A stretch of 5,816 bases of DNA from positions 1-5,816 of the forward strand of contig CACYEU010000122.1 of assembly GCA_902773445.1 (NCBI GenBank). Direction: 5' to 3'. The notes under the pieces are model-generated. The model was given only the letters and a program-made list of their open reading frames with translations, did no database searches and was not told where the DNA came from. Position numbers and translations under genes: made by a program. Positions 1 to 5,816 of the stretch are shown piece after piece. The number at the start of each line of letters is the position of its first letter. Within the stretch, counting starts at the first letter, position 1. The stretch comes from an uncultured Lachnospiraceae bacterium. GTDB taxonomy: Bacteria; Bacillota; Clostridia; Lachnospirales; Lachnospiraceae.

Positions 1-1144
1 CGACATCCTGCCCGGCAGCGATCCGGAACGCGACTGCAGCAGTCGCATAACCCATGCCGTACGGATTCTCTTCGATGGCGCCGTACAGAACTCCCTGTTC
101 CATATAATCATCCAGCCCTTCAGGGCTTGCGAATCCGACTGCCTGCATGTCGATCCCGTCTTCAAGCATCACGGTCAACACTGCTTTCGCAGTTCTCTCA
201 TCTCCGAGCCAGACGCCTTTTGCTTCGGGATGTACACTGAAGATAAAGCGGATAATATCACTCTCGGTCACCCGCTCAACCGGAATATCGTTCTTCGGAT
301 CCGCGTCCGCAGCCAGCACTTTTGATACAACTTTCTTCGCGCGGGCAATATCTGAACGATGATAGACATTTGCCACCCTGATTCCCTGCTGTCCGCAGGT
401 CTTTTTGGCTGTCAGTTCCCGGCTCTTCATATTCGTCGACGTAATGTCCGATGAGAAGATCAGGACCGGTCCGCTGCCGCCTGCCGCATTCATCGCCTCT
501 TTGAGATGCGCGACAGATTCGACCGACGCTTTGGCATTGTCTGTCCCAACCGTCGCGGCAACCTCGCGGTATGCCGGTGCCGCGTCAAATCCGACGATCT
601 GAATTCCGTTTTCCATCGCGAGATCGAACTGAACTTCGCAGGCTTTCTCATCGACGATCGAAGCCGCAACGACATCGGGATACAAGCCGAGTTCCTCATC
701 GAGAATACTGCTCTGCCCTGAGATGTCATCAGCCTTCGTCGGCGCATTGCAGTTGAACCGCACTTTATCTTTGCCCTTGTATCCCGCCTGCTTATTGATC
801 TGATCGCAGGCATCCTTGATGCCTTCCCTGAACTGATCGGCAAATCCGCCGCTGCCGTCCCGCATAAGGACTGAGATAAATGTTCCGGCCTCAGGCGTGA
901 TCCCCTCCACTGAGCGGTATTCTTCAGGCACGACAAGAGCAAGTGCTTCATCAGCCGGTGTCGGCAGAACCTCCGGTTTTTTTTCAGGATCGGTCTTTCC
1001 GGTTTTTTTCTTTGCCGGTACAGTCTGTTCGGTCTTCTTCGGCTCATCCTTAGCCTTGACCGGCGTCTTGAATGAAAACGCCAGAATGATCAGCGCCAGC
1101 AGAAAGCATAAACCAATGATCGTGTTTTGCAATTTCTTAATCAT
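1..1144 (-). CDS. Exported sugar-type substrate-binding protein (Peripla_BP_4/RbsB-like), C-terminus off window
   Basis: My reading of the reverse strand gives 381 uninterrupted codons from ATG 1144-1142; the frame runs off the left edge. Residues 1-5 are basic, residues 9-25 are a hydrophobic segment, and residues 26-63 are a Lys/Pro/Glu/Thr-rich linker. From about residue 87 a type I periplasmic-binding fold begins: FISVLMRDGSGGFADQFREG (89-108) resembles the first strand and helix of ribose/galactose-binding proteins, VVAASIVDE (158-166) and IQIVGFDAAP (181-190) the middle strands, VGTDNAKAS (199-207) the ligand/hinge segment, and IEENPYGMGYATA (357-369) the RbsB-like 'QNPYxMG' segment. 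Such proteins feed sugars or related small molecules to an ABC permease, or act as sensors; the ligand cannot be told. No lipobox is evident: Cys13 lies inside the hydrophobic segment, so it is either an uncleaved anchor or cut after VKA (29-31). About 30-60 residues are missing. It is transcribed away from gdpP and no permease or ATPase gene is visible. Fold confident, substrate unknown. Confidence 0.85.
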   Translation of the reverse strand, partial: MIKKLQNTIIGLCFLLALIILAFSFKTPVKAKDEPKKTEQTVPAKKKTGKTDPEKKPEVLPTPADEALALVVPEEYRSVEGITPEAGTFISVLMRDGSGGFADQFREGIKDACDQINKQAGYKGKDKVRFNCNAPTKADDISGQSSILDEELGLYPDVVAASIVDEKACEVQFDLAMENGIQIVGFDAAPAYREVAATVGTDNAKASVESVAHLKEAMNAAGGSGPVLIFSSDITSTNMKSRELTAKKTCGQQGIRVANVYHRSDIARAKKVVSKVLAADADPKNDIPVERVTESDIIRFIFSVHPEAKGVWLGDERTAKAVLTVMLEDGIDMQAVGFASPEGLDDYMEQGVLYGAIEENPYGMGYATAAVAFRIAAGQDV

Positions 1145-1159
1145 ATAAGATACTATACA

Positions 1160-1168
1160 CCTTTTCCC
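1160..1168 (-). promoter_or_regulatory. Weak ribosome binding site of the binding-protein gene
   Basis: On the minus strand GGGAAAAGG lies upstream of ATG 1144 with about 15 bases between the AAGG core and the start. This is longer than usual, but no other in-frame ATG, GTG or TTG closer to it exists upstream, and the basic plus hydrophobic N-terminus that follows 1144 is what a secreted protein should have. Confidence 0.4.
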
Positions 1169-1175
1169 GGAATCA

Positions 1176-1184
1176 TGCTATAAT
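1176..1184 (+). promoter_or_regulatory. Extended -10 promoter of the gdpP-rplI-dnaB operon
   Basis: TGCTATAAT contains a perfect -10 hexamer (1179-1184) preceded by TGN, the extended -10 motif recognised by the housekeeping sigma factor. The -35 region (about 1156-1161, TACACC) is poor, which is common with extended -10 promoters. The expected transcription start is near 1191, giving a leader of about 30 bases to ATG 1221. This is the only good promoter seen ahead of the rightward genes. Confidence 0.65.
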
Positions 1185-1185
1185 A
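1180..1185 (-). promoter_or_regulatory. Candidate -10 element for the leftward gene
   Basis: The minus strand reads TATTAT here, one mismatch from the -10 consensus. A start about seven bases downstream (near 1173) would leave the ribosome binding site inside a roughly 29-base leader. No convincing -35 element is seen at the expected distance. It overlaps the rightward -10 almost exactly. Inference only. Confidence 0.3.
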
Positions 1186-1203
1186 AAGTGCTGTTTTATA
1201 GTC

Positions 1204-1211
1204 AAAAGGAG
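1204..1211 (+). promoter_or_regulatory. Ribosome binding site that fixes the gdpP start
   Basis: AAAAGGAG sits nine bases before ATG 1221. It lies downstream of the alternative in-frame GTG at 1188, which has no such site and lies at or before the predicted transcription start. This settles the start at 1221. Confidence 0.75.
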
Positions 1212-1220
1212 CACCGTTCT

Positions 1221-3272
1221 ATGCAGGAACAACGCAAGCCTACAAAGCATCTGACAATCTATCTGTTATGGCCGTTTATCGCTGTGATTCTTCTTCTTGC
1301 TGCAGCTGTCTGGCTGTTCATGCACGCAGAGAGAACCGCGGGATTGATCTTTGCAGCGGCGGCTTTGATCGATCTGATCATTTCTCTGATCCTTTTCCTG
1401 TCTGCCAAAAAGGCGGTGGATCGTGAAGCCCTGCGATTCTTTAACGAGTATGAGACACAGCAGCTCAAGATCCTCAACGAGCTGGACACGCCGCTCGCAT
1501 TTGCGCTGAAAGACGGACGCATCCTCTGGATGAATCAGGAGTTTAAGTCCTATCTCGATCCCGAAGATCTGAAAGATCCTACGGTTCGCACGATCACTCC
1601 GGAGATGACTCCCAAGCGCCTTCCCTCAGAGAAAGACGATTCGATAACAGTTGATTATGAGTACGCAGGCCGTGTCGGCGAAGCCACATTCCGCATGCTT
1701 CCGGTCAGCGATCTGGAGGATATGCAGGATCTGATGCATGTCAAAGATCAGATCGACAGTTTCATCACCATGACACTGACCGACCTGACCGATCTGCATC
1801 AGGCTCAGAAAGAAAATGACGACAAGATGCTTGCCGCCGGCATGATCTATATCGACAACTACGACGAGCTGATGGAAATGATCGAAGAGATCCGCCAGTC
1901 TCTGGTCGTCGCTTTGATCGAACAGGAGATCAACCAGTATGTGATCGATCACAACGGGCTGATCAAGAAGACTGAAAATGACAAGTTCTTCTTCGCGGTC
2001 CGCAAATGCGATCTGGCTGAAATGGAGCAGGATAAATTCAAGCTGCTCGAGGCGGTCAAGGAGATCGATACCGGATCAGGTCACAAACCGACGCTGTCGA
2101 TCGGCATCGGAATCGATAAAAAATCTTATACGCAGAGTTCGGACAATGCCCGCTCGGCGATCTCGCTCGCGCTCGCGCGCGGCGGCGATCAGGCTGTCAT
2201 CAAGAACGGTGATCAGCTCTCCTACTACGGCGCCAAGGGCGAGCAGCCCTCGAAGAATACACGTGTCAAAGCGCGTGTCAAGGCGCACGACCTGTCCGAA
2301 CTGATCATGCAGAAGGAATCGATCTACATCATGGGTCATAAGCTGGCTGACGCCGATTCACTCGGCGCCGCGCTCGGCATTTACAAAATCGCGGCGACGC
2401 TCGAGCGTAAAGCTCATATAGTGATCGGCACTGTCACCGCCAATCTGAGACCTCTGTATCTGGCATTCAAAGACGATCCTTTCTATCCGAAAAATCTGTT
2501 CGTCAGTCCGGAAGAGGCAATCGGATCCGCAACAGCCGATTCGATGGTCGTTGTCGTTGACACCAACATACCCGAGCGCGTCGAATGCGAGAAGCTGCTC
2601 GACATTTGCAAAACGATCGTCGTTTTCGATCACCACAGACAGACTGCCGTGTCGATCAAAAACCCGACGCTCTCATATATCGAACCCTACGCCTCTTCGG
2701 CCTGTGAAATGGTCACCGAAGTGATCCAGTATACCGAGGCCAACATCAAGCTGACCGAGCAGGAAGCCAATGCGCTCTATGCCGGTATTGTGATCGATAC
2801 GAACAATTTCCTGAACAGGACCGGCGTCCGGACATTTGAGGCCGCGTCTGTACTGCGGAGAGCCGGCGCAAACATCACCTATGTGCGCAAGATCTTCCGC
2901 GACGCACTCGAAGACTACAAGGAAAAAGCTGTGATCATCAGCCGTGCCGAAGTCTACAAAGACCGCTTCGCGATCACGACTTACGACGGCGAGCACTCAC
3001 AGTCGCCGACGATCCTCGGCGCGCAGGCGGCCAATGAACTGCTCAATATCGACGGCATTCAGGCGTCGTTTGTGCTGACCCGCTTCGGCAACAAAATCTA
3101 TGTCAGCGCCCGTTCGATCGATGAGGTCAACGTTCAGGTCATGATGGAGAAACTGGGCGGCGGCGGACATATCAATATCGCCGGCACACAGTTCGCCCAC
3201 ACCAACCTTGAGAAGGCGAAGAATGCGATCAAGTCCACGATCGATCAGATGATCGAATCGGGCAATCTCTAA
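1221..3272 (+). CDS. gdpP: Cyclic-di-AMP phosphodiesterase GdpP (PAS, degenerate GGDEF, DHH-DHHA1), membrane-bound
   Basis: The 683-residue product (Bacillus GdpP/YybT is about 660) hydrolyses c-di-AMP to 5'-pApA, lowering a messenger that controls potassium and osmolyte uptake and wall stress. Domains in order: two membrane helices (about 11-34 and 41-60); a PAS-like domain (about 75-150, with LKDGRILWMNQEFKSYL at 96-112), which binds haem in characterised homologues; a GGDEF-related domain (about 203-330) lacking the GGDEF active-site signature but keeping SIGIGID (293-299) and LALARGGDQAVIK (316-328); then the DHH domain with His373, Asp377 and Asp379 (MGHKLADADS), Asp447, Asp470-His471-His472 and Asp526 (IDTNNF); and DHHA1 with GGGGH (646-650). 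All metal-binding and catalytic motifs are present, so the enzyme should be active. The start is ATG 1221, chosen by its ribosome binding site; GTG 1188 would add 11 residues. It is first gene of the probable operon, 38 bases before rplI. Annotations calling it simply a 'DHH family phosphoesterase' describe the same protein. Confidence 0.97.
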   Translation: MQEQRKPTKHLTIYLLWPFIAVILLLAAAVWLFMHAERTAGLIFAAAALIDLIISLILFLSAKKAVDREALRFFNEYETQQLKILNELDTPLAFALKDGRILWMNQEFKSYLDPEDLKDPTVRTITPEMTPKRLPSEKDDSITVDYEYAGRVGEATFRMLPVSDLEDMQDLMHVKDQIDSFITMTLTDLTDLHQAQKENDDKMLAAGMIYIDNYDELMEMIEEIRQSLVVALIEQEINQYVIDHNGLIKKTENDKFFFAVRKCDLAEMEQDKFKLLEAVKEIDTGSGHKPTLSIGIGIDKKSYTQSSDNARSAISLALARGGDQAVIKNGDQLSYYGAKGEQPSKNTRVKARVKAHDLSELIMQKESIYIMGHKLADADSLGAALGIYKIAATLERKAHIVIGTVTANLRPLYLAFKDDPFYPKNLFVSPEEAIGSATADSMVVVVDTNIPERVECEKLLDICKTIVVFDHHRQTAVSIKNPTLSYIEPYASSACEMVTEVIQYTEANIKLTEQEANALYAGIVIDTNNFLNRTGVRTFEAASVLRRAGANITYVRKIFRDALEDYKEKAVIISRAEVYKDRFAITTYDGEHSQSPTILGAQAANELLNIDGIQASFVLTRFGNKIYVSARSIDEVNVQVMMEKLGGGGHINIAGTQFAHTNLEKAKNAIKSTIDQMIESGNL

Positions 3273-3295
3273 CACTCAGTAAATCAATTAACCGG

Positions 3296-3301
3296 AAAGG
3301 A
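3296..3301 (+). promoter_or_regulatory. Ribosome binding site of rplI
   Basis: AAAGGA lies nine bases before ATG 3311. Another ATG at 3304 is closer to the site but out of frame with rplI. The 38-base gdpP-rplI gap shows no terminator-like hairpin with a T-run and no obvious promoter. Confidence 0.7.
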
Positions 3302-3310
3302 AGATGCTCC

Positions 3311-3760
3311 ATGAAAGTCATTTTGAAAAAGACTGTTAAATCTCTCGGAAAAGCCGGCGATATCGTCGAGGCTGCCAACGGCTATGCCCGCAACTATCTG
3401 ATCCCGAAAGGTATCGCAGTCGAAGTCAACTCAGGCAATATGAATGATCTGAAGCTGATGCAGGACAACGCCAAGAAGATCGCGGCTGAAAATTTCGCCG
3501 ACGCAGAAGCCATGGCTGAGATCCTGAATAAGTCAACGGTCACGATTCCGATGAAATTCGGCGCGAACGGCAAAGCCTTCGGCTCCGTGACAGGCAAGGA
3601 AATCGCGCAGGCCATCAGCGATCAGCTGAACCTGACAGTCGACAGGCGCAAGATCCGTCTGGATGCCGCGCTCAAGGAAGCCGGCGAGCACGAAGTCGCG
3701 ATCAAACTTCATCAGGATGTGCCCGCAACTCTTAAAGTTAACCTTGTAGAGGAATCATAA
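3311..3760 (+). CDS. rplI: Large ribosomal subunit protein bL9
   Basis: The 149-residue protein has the usual bL9 length (about 148-150). It binds 23S rRNA near the base of the L1 stalk and extends across the ribosome surface; it supports translational fidelity. The N-terminal globular domain opens with MKVILKKTVKSLGKAGDIVE and carries the bL9 signature GYARNYLIPKGIA (24-36). A long charged connecting helix follows (about 41-74), then the C-terminal domain with FGANGKAFGSVT (83-94), DRRKI (111-115), VAIKLH (129-134) and a terminal VNLVEE. No truncation or insertion is seen. Its TAA shares a base with the dnaB start, so the two genes are probably translationally coupled; rplI-dnaB adjacency is widespread in Bacillota. 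Confidence 0.98.
   Translation: MKVILKKTVKSLGKAGDIVEAANGYARNYLIPKGIAVEVNSGNMNDLKLMQDNAKKIAAENFADAEAMAEILNKSTVTIPMKFGANGKAFGSVTGKEIAQAISDQLNLTVDRRKIRLDAALKEAGEHEVAIKLHQDVPATLKVNLVEES
3748..3752 (+). promoter_or_regulatory. Ribosome binding site of dnaB, inside the end of rplI
   Basis: AGAGG lies seven bases before ATG 3760 and is entirely within the last codons of rplI. Together with the TAATG stop/start overlap this indicates coupled translation of dnaB after rplI. Confidence 0.65.
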
Positions 3761-5103
3761 TGGATGACAATCTGATCAAAAAGATACCGCCTCACAACAG
3801 CGACGCCGAACAGTCCGTGATCGGCGCGATGCTGATCGATTCTGAGACGATCGTCAACGTCGCCTCGATTCTGCGTGGTGAGGATTTCTATCAGCCGACG
3901 CTCGGGCTTCTTTACGATGCGATCGTAGAACTGTCCAATTCGGGCAAACCGGTCGATCAGGTGACGCTCGCTGAAAAGCTCAAAGAGAAAAATGCTCCTG
4001 CTGAGCTCGTGAGTTCCGATTTCCTGACCAATCTTGTCGCGCTTGTCCCGACATCGGCCAATGCCGAGTCCTATGCCAGGATCGTCGCGGATAAAGCGAC
4101 GATGCGCAGACTGATCAAGATCAATGAAGAGATCCAGAGCAAATGCTATCTCGGCAGAGAACCACTGGACGTGATCCTGGAACAGACCGAGCGCAGCGTA
4201 TTTGACCTTGTCAAGAAACAGGGCCGCGACGATTACAAACCAATCGATGAGATCGTTGTCGACGTGCTCAACAAGATCGAAGCCGCTGCCAAGAATCACG
4301 GCGAAGTCACCGGCCTCGCGAGCGGATTTGTCGATCTCGACAGGATGACGACAGGATTCCAGAAATCCGAACTGATCCTGATCGCCGCGCGTCCTGCGAT
4401 GGGCAAGACCGCATTTGCGCTCAATATTGCGCAGTATGCGTCGATGAAGCTCAGAAAAAAAGTTGCGATCTTCAGTCTCGAAATGTCACGAGAGAATCTT
4501 GTCAACCGTCTGATCGCTTCACAGTCGCGGATCGAGGCCCAGTCTCTCAGGAAAGGAGCTCTCCGCGATGACGATTGGGAACGGCTTGTCGAAGGCGCCG
4601 GTGAAGTCGGCGAATCAGGGCTGATCATCGAAGATACACCCGGCATCACCGTGTCGGAACTGCGGACCAAATGCCGCCAGTATAAGCTTCAGCAGGGTCT
4701 TGATCTGATTATCATCGACTATCTGCAGCTGATGTCAGCCTCCCTCCGCTCACGAAGCGAGAACCGCCAGCAGGAGATCTCCGAGATCTCCCGCTCGTTA
4801 AAGACTCTCGCCCGCGAGCTCGATGTTCCTGTCATCGCTCTCTCACAGCTCTCACGTGCCGTCGAAAAGCGCGACAACAAACGGCCGATGCTCTCCGACC
4901 TGCGTGAATCCGGCGCGATCGAGCAGGATGCCGATGTCGTCATGTTCCTGTACCGCGACGACTACTACAACAAAGACACCGATGATCTGAACATGACCGA
5001 AGTCATCCTGTCCAAGCAGCGCAACGGCCCGGTCGGAACAGTTCAGCTGACCTGGATACCGGAATATACATTGTTTGCTAACAGAGAGCATTACAGCGAG
5101 TGA
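3760..5103 (+). CDS. dnaB: Replicative DNA helicase DnaB (DnaC in Bacillus nomenclature)
   Basis: The 447-residue protein has normal length for the hexameric RecA-fold helicase that unwinds DNA 5'-3' at the replication fork and recruits primase. The N-terminal helical domain starts with IPPHNSDAEQSVIGAML (9-25) and runs to about 105; a linker follows, and the ATPase domain begins near 180. Visible motifs: Walker A ARPAMGKTAF (210-219; Lys216, Thr217), SLEMS (239-243, catalytic Glu241), Walker B IIIDYLQLM (317-325; Asp320), VIALSQLSR (358-366; Gln363), DLRESGAIEQDADVVMFLYR (380-399) and the arginine-finger segment SKQRNGP (418-424). No intein interrupts the Walker A or SLEMS sites where DnaB inteins often insert. 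The start follows from the TAATG overlap with rplI and a conserved N-terminus. The gene ends TGA immediately followed by TAA, a double stop. It lies in a chromosomal operon and no phage genes adjoin, so it is the housekeeping helicase. Confidence 0.98.
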   Translation: MDDNLIKKIPPHNSDAEQSVIGAMLIDSETIVNVASILRGEDFYQPTLGLLYDAIVELSNSGKPVDQVTLAEKLKEKNAPAELVSSDFLTNLVALVPTSANAESYARIVADKATMRRLIKINEEIQSKCYLGREPLDVILEQTERSVFDLVKKQGRDDYKPIDEIVVDVLNKIEAAAKNHGEVTGLASGFVDLDRMTTGFQKSELILIAARPAMGKTAFALNIAQYASMKLRKKVAIFSLEMSRENLVNRLIASQSRIEAQSLRKGALRDDDWERLVEGAGEVGESGLIIEDTPGITVSELRTKCRQYKLQQGLDLIIIDYLQLMSASLRSRSENRQQEISEISRSLKTLARELDVPVIALSQLSRAVEKRDNKRPMLSDLRESGAIEQDADVVMFLYRDDYYNKDTDDLNMTEVILSKQRNGPVGTVQLTWIPEYTLFANREHYSE

Positions 5104-5175
5104 TAAGCGCGCAGGCGCGATAACGATTGATTCGTGCGCGAACATGACAACAATTGATTTGTACGCAGGAATACT
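5095..5175 (+). repeat. Three degenerate 27-base direct repeats spanning the dnaB stop and the downstream spacer
   Basis: Units start at 5095, 5122 and 5149. Their first 18 bases are AGCGAGTGATAAGCGCGC, AACGATTGATTCGTGCGC and AACAATTGATTTGTACGC. Units 2 and 3 agree at 15 of 18 positions and units 1 and 2 at 13 of 18, always at the same 27-base offset; the remaining nine bases of each unit are poorly conserved. Unit 1 contains the dnaB stop (TGA 5101) and each later unit keeps TGAT at the matching place. Unit 3 ends with the AGGA preceding the next gene. The bases 5104-5175 contain no hairpin followed by a T-run. Function unknown; could be a decayed tandem duplication or operator-like sites. 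Confidence 0.5.
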
Positions 5176-5816
5176 ATGGCGATTGACTACGAAAGACAAG
5201 TGACAATGGATGCCTCGGGATTTGTCCTTCTCTCAGACTATGTCCCGGGCATCATTCAGGAGATCCGGTATTTCTCGACCTATAACTTTATCGGCGACCG
5301 GATCGACGGTTACGAGGAGCCGTGCGCGATTCTGACTAAAGAAGCGGCGCGCGCCTTAAAAAAGGTCAGCAATGAAGTCAATGCGCAAGGTTACCGTCTC
5401 AAAGTGTTCGACGCTTACCGGCCCGCCTGCGCGGTCCGCCAGTTCGTGCTCTGGGGCATCGAGGATCTCGATTTACGGATGAAACCGTTCTTCTACCCTG
5501 AACTTGAAAAAGAAGAACTCTTTGCCCAAGGCTACATCGCAAAAATGTCAGGCCACAGCCGCGGCAGCACGATCGATCTGACGCTCCTTGACATGGAGAC
5601 CGGCCGCGAAGTCGACATGGGCAGTCCGTTTGACCTGTTCAGTCCGAAGTCACACCCCGACAGCCGCGATGTCACCGACGAACAATACAACAACCGTATG
5701 TATCTGCAGAAAATGATGACACGCAACGGTTTCATTCCGATCGACACCGAGTGGTGGCATTTCACACTCGCCGATGAGCCATACCCCGACACCTACTTCG
5801 AATTCCCGGTGTCAGC
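5176..5816 (+). CDS. VanX-type D-alanyl-D-alanine dipeptidase (M15 family), 3' end off window
   Basis: 213 codons are open from ATG 5176 to the right edge. The product is a zinc-dependent D,D-dipeptidase that cleaves D-Ala-D-Ala, either limiting the peptidoglycan precursor pool or recycling wall dipeptide. Key residues match the VanX pattern: Arg82 (AYRP), zinc ligands His127 and Asp134 in SGHSRGSTID (125-134), catalytic Glu192 and zinc ligand His195 in TEWWHF (191-196). From memory of VanX (Arg71, His116, Asp123, Glu181, His184) every one is shifted by exactly 11, so the core aligns without gaps. The last visible residues, EPYPDTYFEFPVS, correspond to the VanX C-terminus, so the stop is probably within a few codons beyond the edge. 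No signal peptide is seen, so it should be cytoplasmic. AGGA (5167-5170) lies five bases before the start; an internal Met11 (5206) is less likely. It follows dnaB by 72 bases in the same direction and could be cotranscribed. No vanH, vanA or regulator genes are visible, so a resistance role is not supported. Confidence 0.9.
   Translation, partial: MAIDYERQVTMDASGFVLLSDYVPGIIQEIRYFSTYNFIGDRIDGYEEPCAILTKEAARALKKVSNEVNAQGYRLKVFDAYRPACAVRQFVLWGIEDLDLRMKPFFYPELEKEELFAQGYIAKMSGHSRGSTIDLTLLDMETGREVDMGSPFDLFSPKSHPDSRDVTDEQYNNRMYLQKMMTRNGFIPIDTEWWHFTLADEPYPDTYFEFPVS

Noticed and set aside
490..1047. 185-codon minus-strand open frame rich in Arg and Ser
   Set aside because: It is a shifted-frame shadow of the substrate-binding protein, whose own frame is open from 1144 to the edge and shows recognisable family motifs.
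1820..2210. Active diguanylate cyclase in GdpP
   Set aside because: The domain has the fold-like flanking segments but no GG(D/E)EF signature, as in known GdpP proteins.
3273..3310. Ribosomal-protein autoregulatory leader or promoter between gdpP and rplI
   Set aside because: Only 38 bases are available and I see a ribosome binding site but no stable hairpin and no convincing -10/-35 pair.
3712..4299. 195-codon minus-strand open frame opposite dnaB
   Set aside because: It is antisense to clearly conserved DnaB sequence, has no recognisable motif and is explained by the codon bias of the gene on the other strand.
4381..4500. Intein insertion in dnaB
   Set aside because: The Walker A (ARPAMGKTAF) and SLEMS segments are contiguous and the protein has normal length.
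5107..5118. GCGC-gcag-GCGC hairpin just after dnaB as a terminator
   Set aside because: The stem is only four base pairs and no T-run follows, so an intrinsic terminator is not supported.
5176..5816. Part of a vancomycin-resistance cluster
   Set aside because: Only the dipeptidase is present; no dehydrogenase, D-Ala-D-Lac ligase or two-component regulator is in the window, and the upstream genes are housekeeping.

Overview
The window looks like chromosomal DNA of a low-complexity-genome Gram-positive bacterium (Bacillota). The main support is the order gdpP - rplI - dnaB, a classic Bacillota arrangement, and the presence of a full-length GdpP (two membrane helices, PAS, degenerate GGDEF, DHH/DHHA1), an enzyme typical of c-di-AMP-using Gram-positives. 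The moderately GC-rich codon usage and very high GATC frequency would fit an intestinal Erysipelotrichia- or Clostridia-like lineage, but that finer placement is a guess. No phage, transposon, CRISPR, tRNA or rRNA signal was seen.

Layout: positions 1-1144 (minus strand) hold the N-terminal 381 codons of an exported, membrane-anchored or secreted sugar-type substrate-binding protein; its C-terminus lies beyond the left edge. A 76-base divergent intergenic region (1145-1220) follows, with a good extended -10 promoter for the rightward genes and a plausible overlapping -10 on the opposite strand. Rightward come gdpP (1221-3272), rplI (3311-3760) and dnaB (3760-5103). The rplI stop and dnaB start share one base (TAATG), and only 38 bases separate gdpP from rplI, so these three very likely form one operon. 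A 72-base spacer containing three degenerate 27-base repeats leads to a VanX-type D-Ala-D-Ala dipeptidase gene (5176-5816), cut by the right edge close to its expected end.

The operon combines turnover of c-di-AMP (wall, potassium and osmotic homeostasis), a large-subunit ribosomal protein and the replicative helicase; the dipeptidase adds a peptidoglycan-precursor or wall-recycling function. Nothing forms a vancomycin-resistance cluster here. I found no strongly novel system; the points most worth a second look are the repeat-bearing dnaB-dipeptidase spacer, the divergent promoter with overlapping -10 elements, and the unusual N-terminus and cysteine content of the binding protein.
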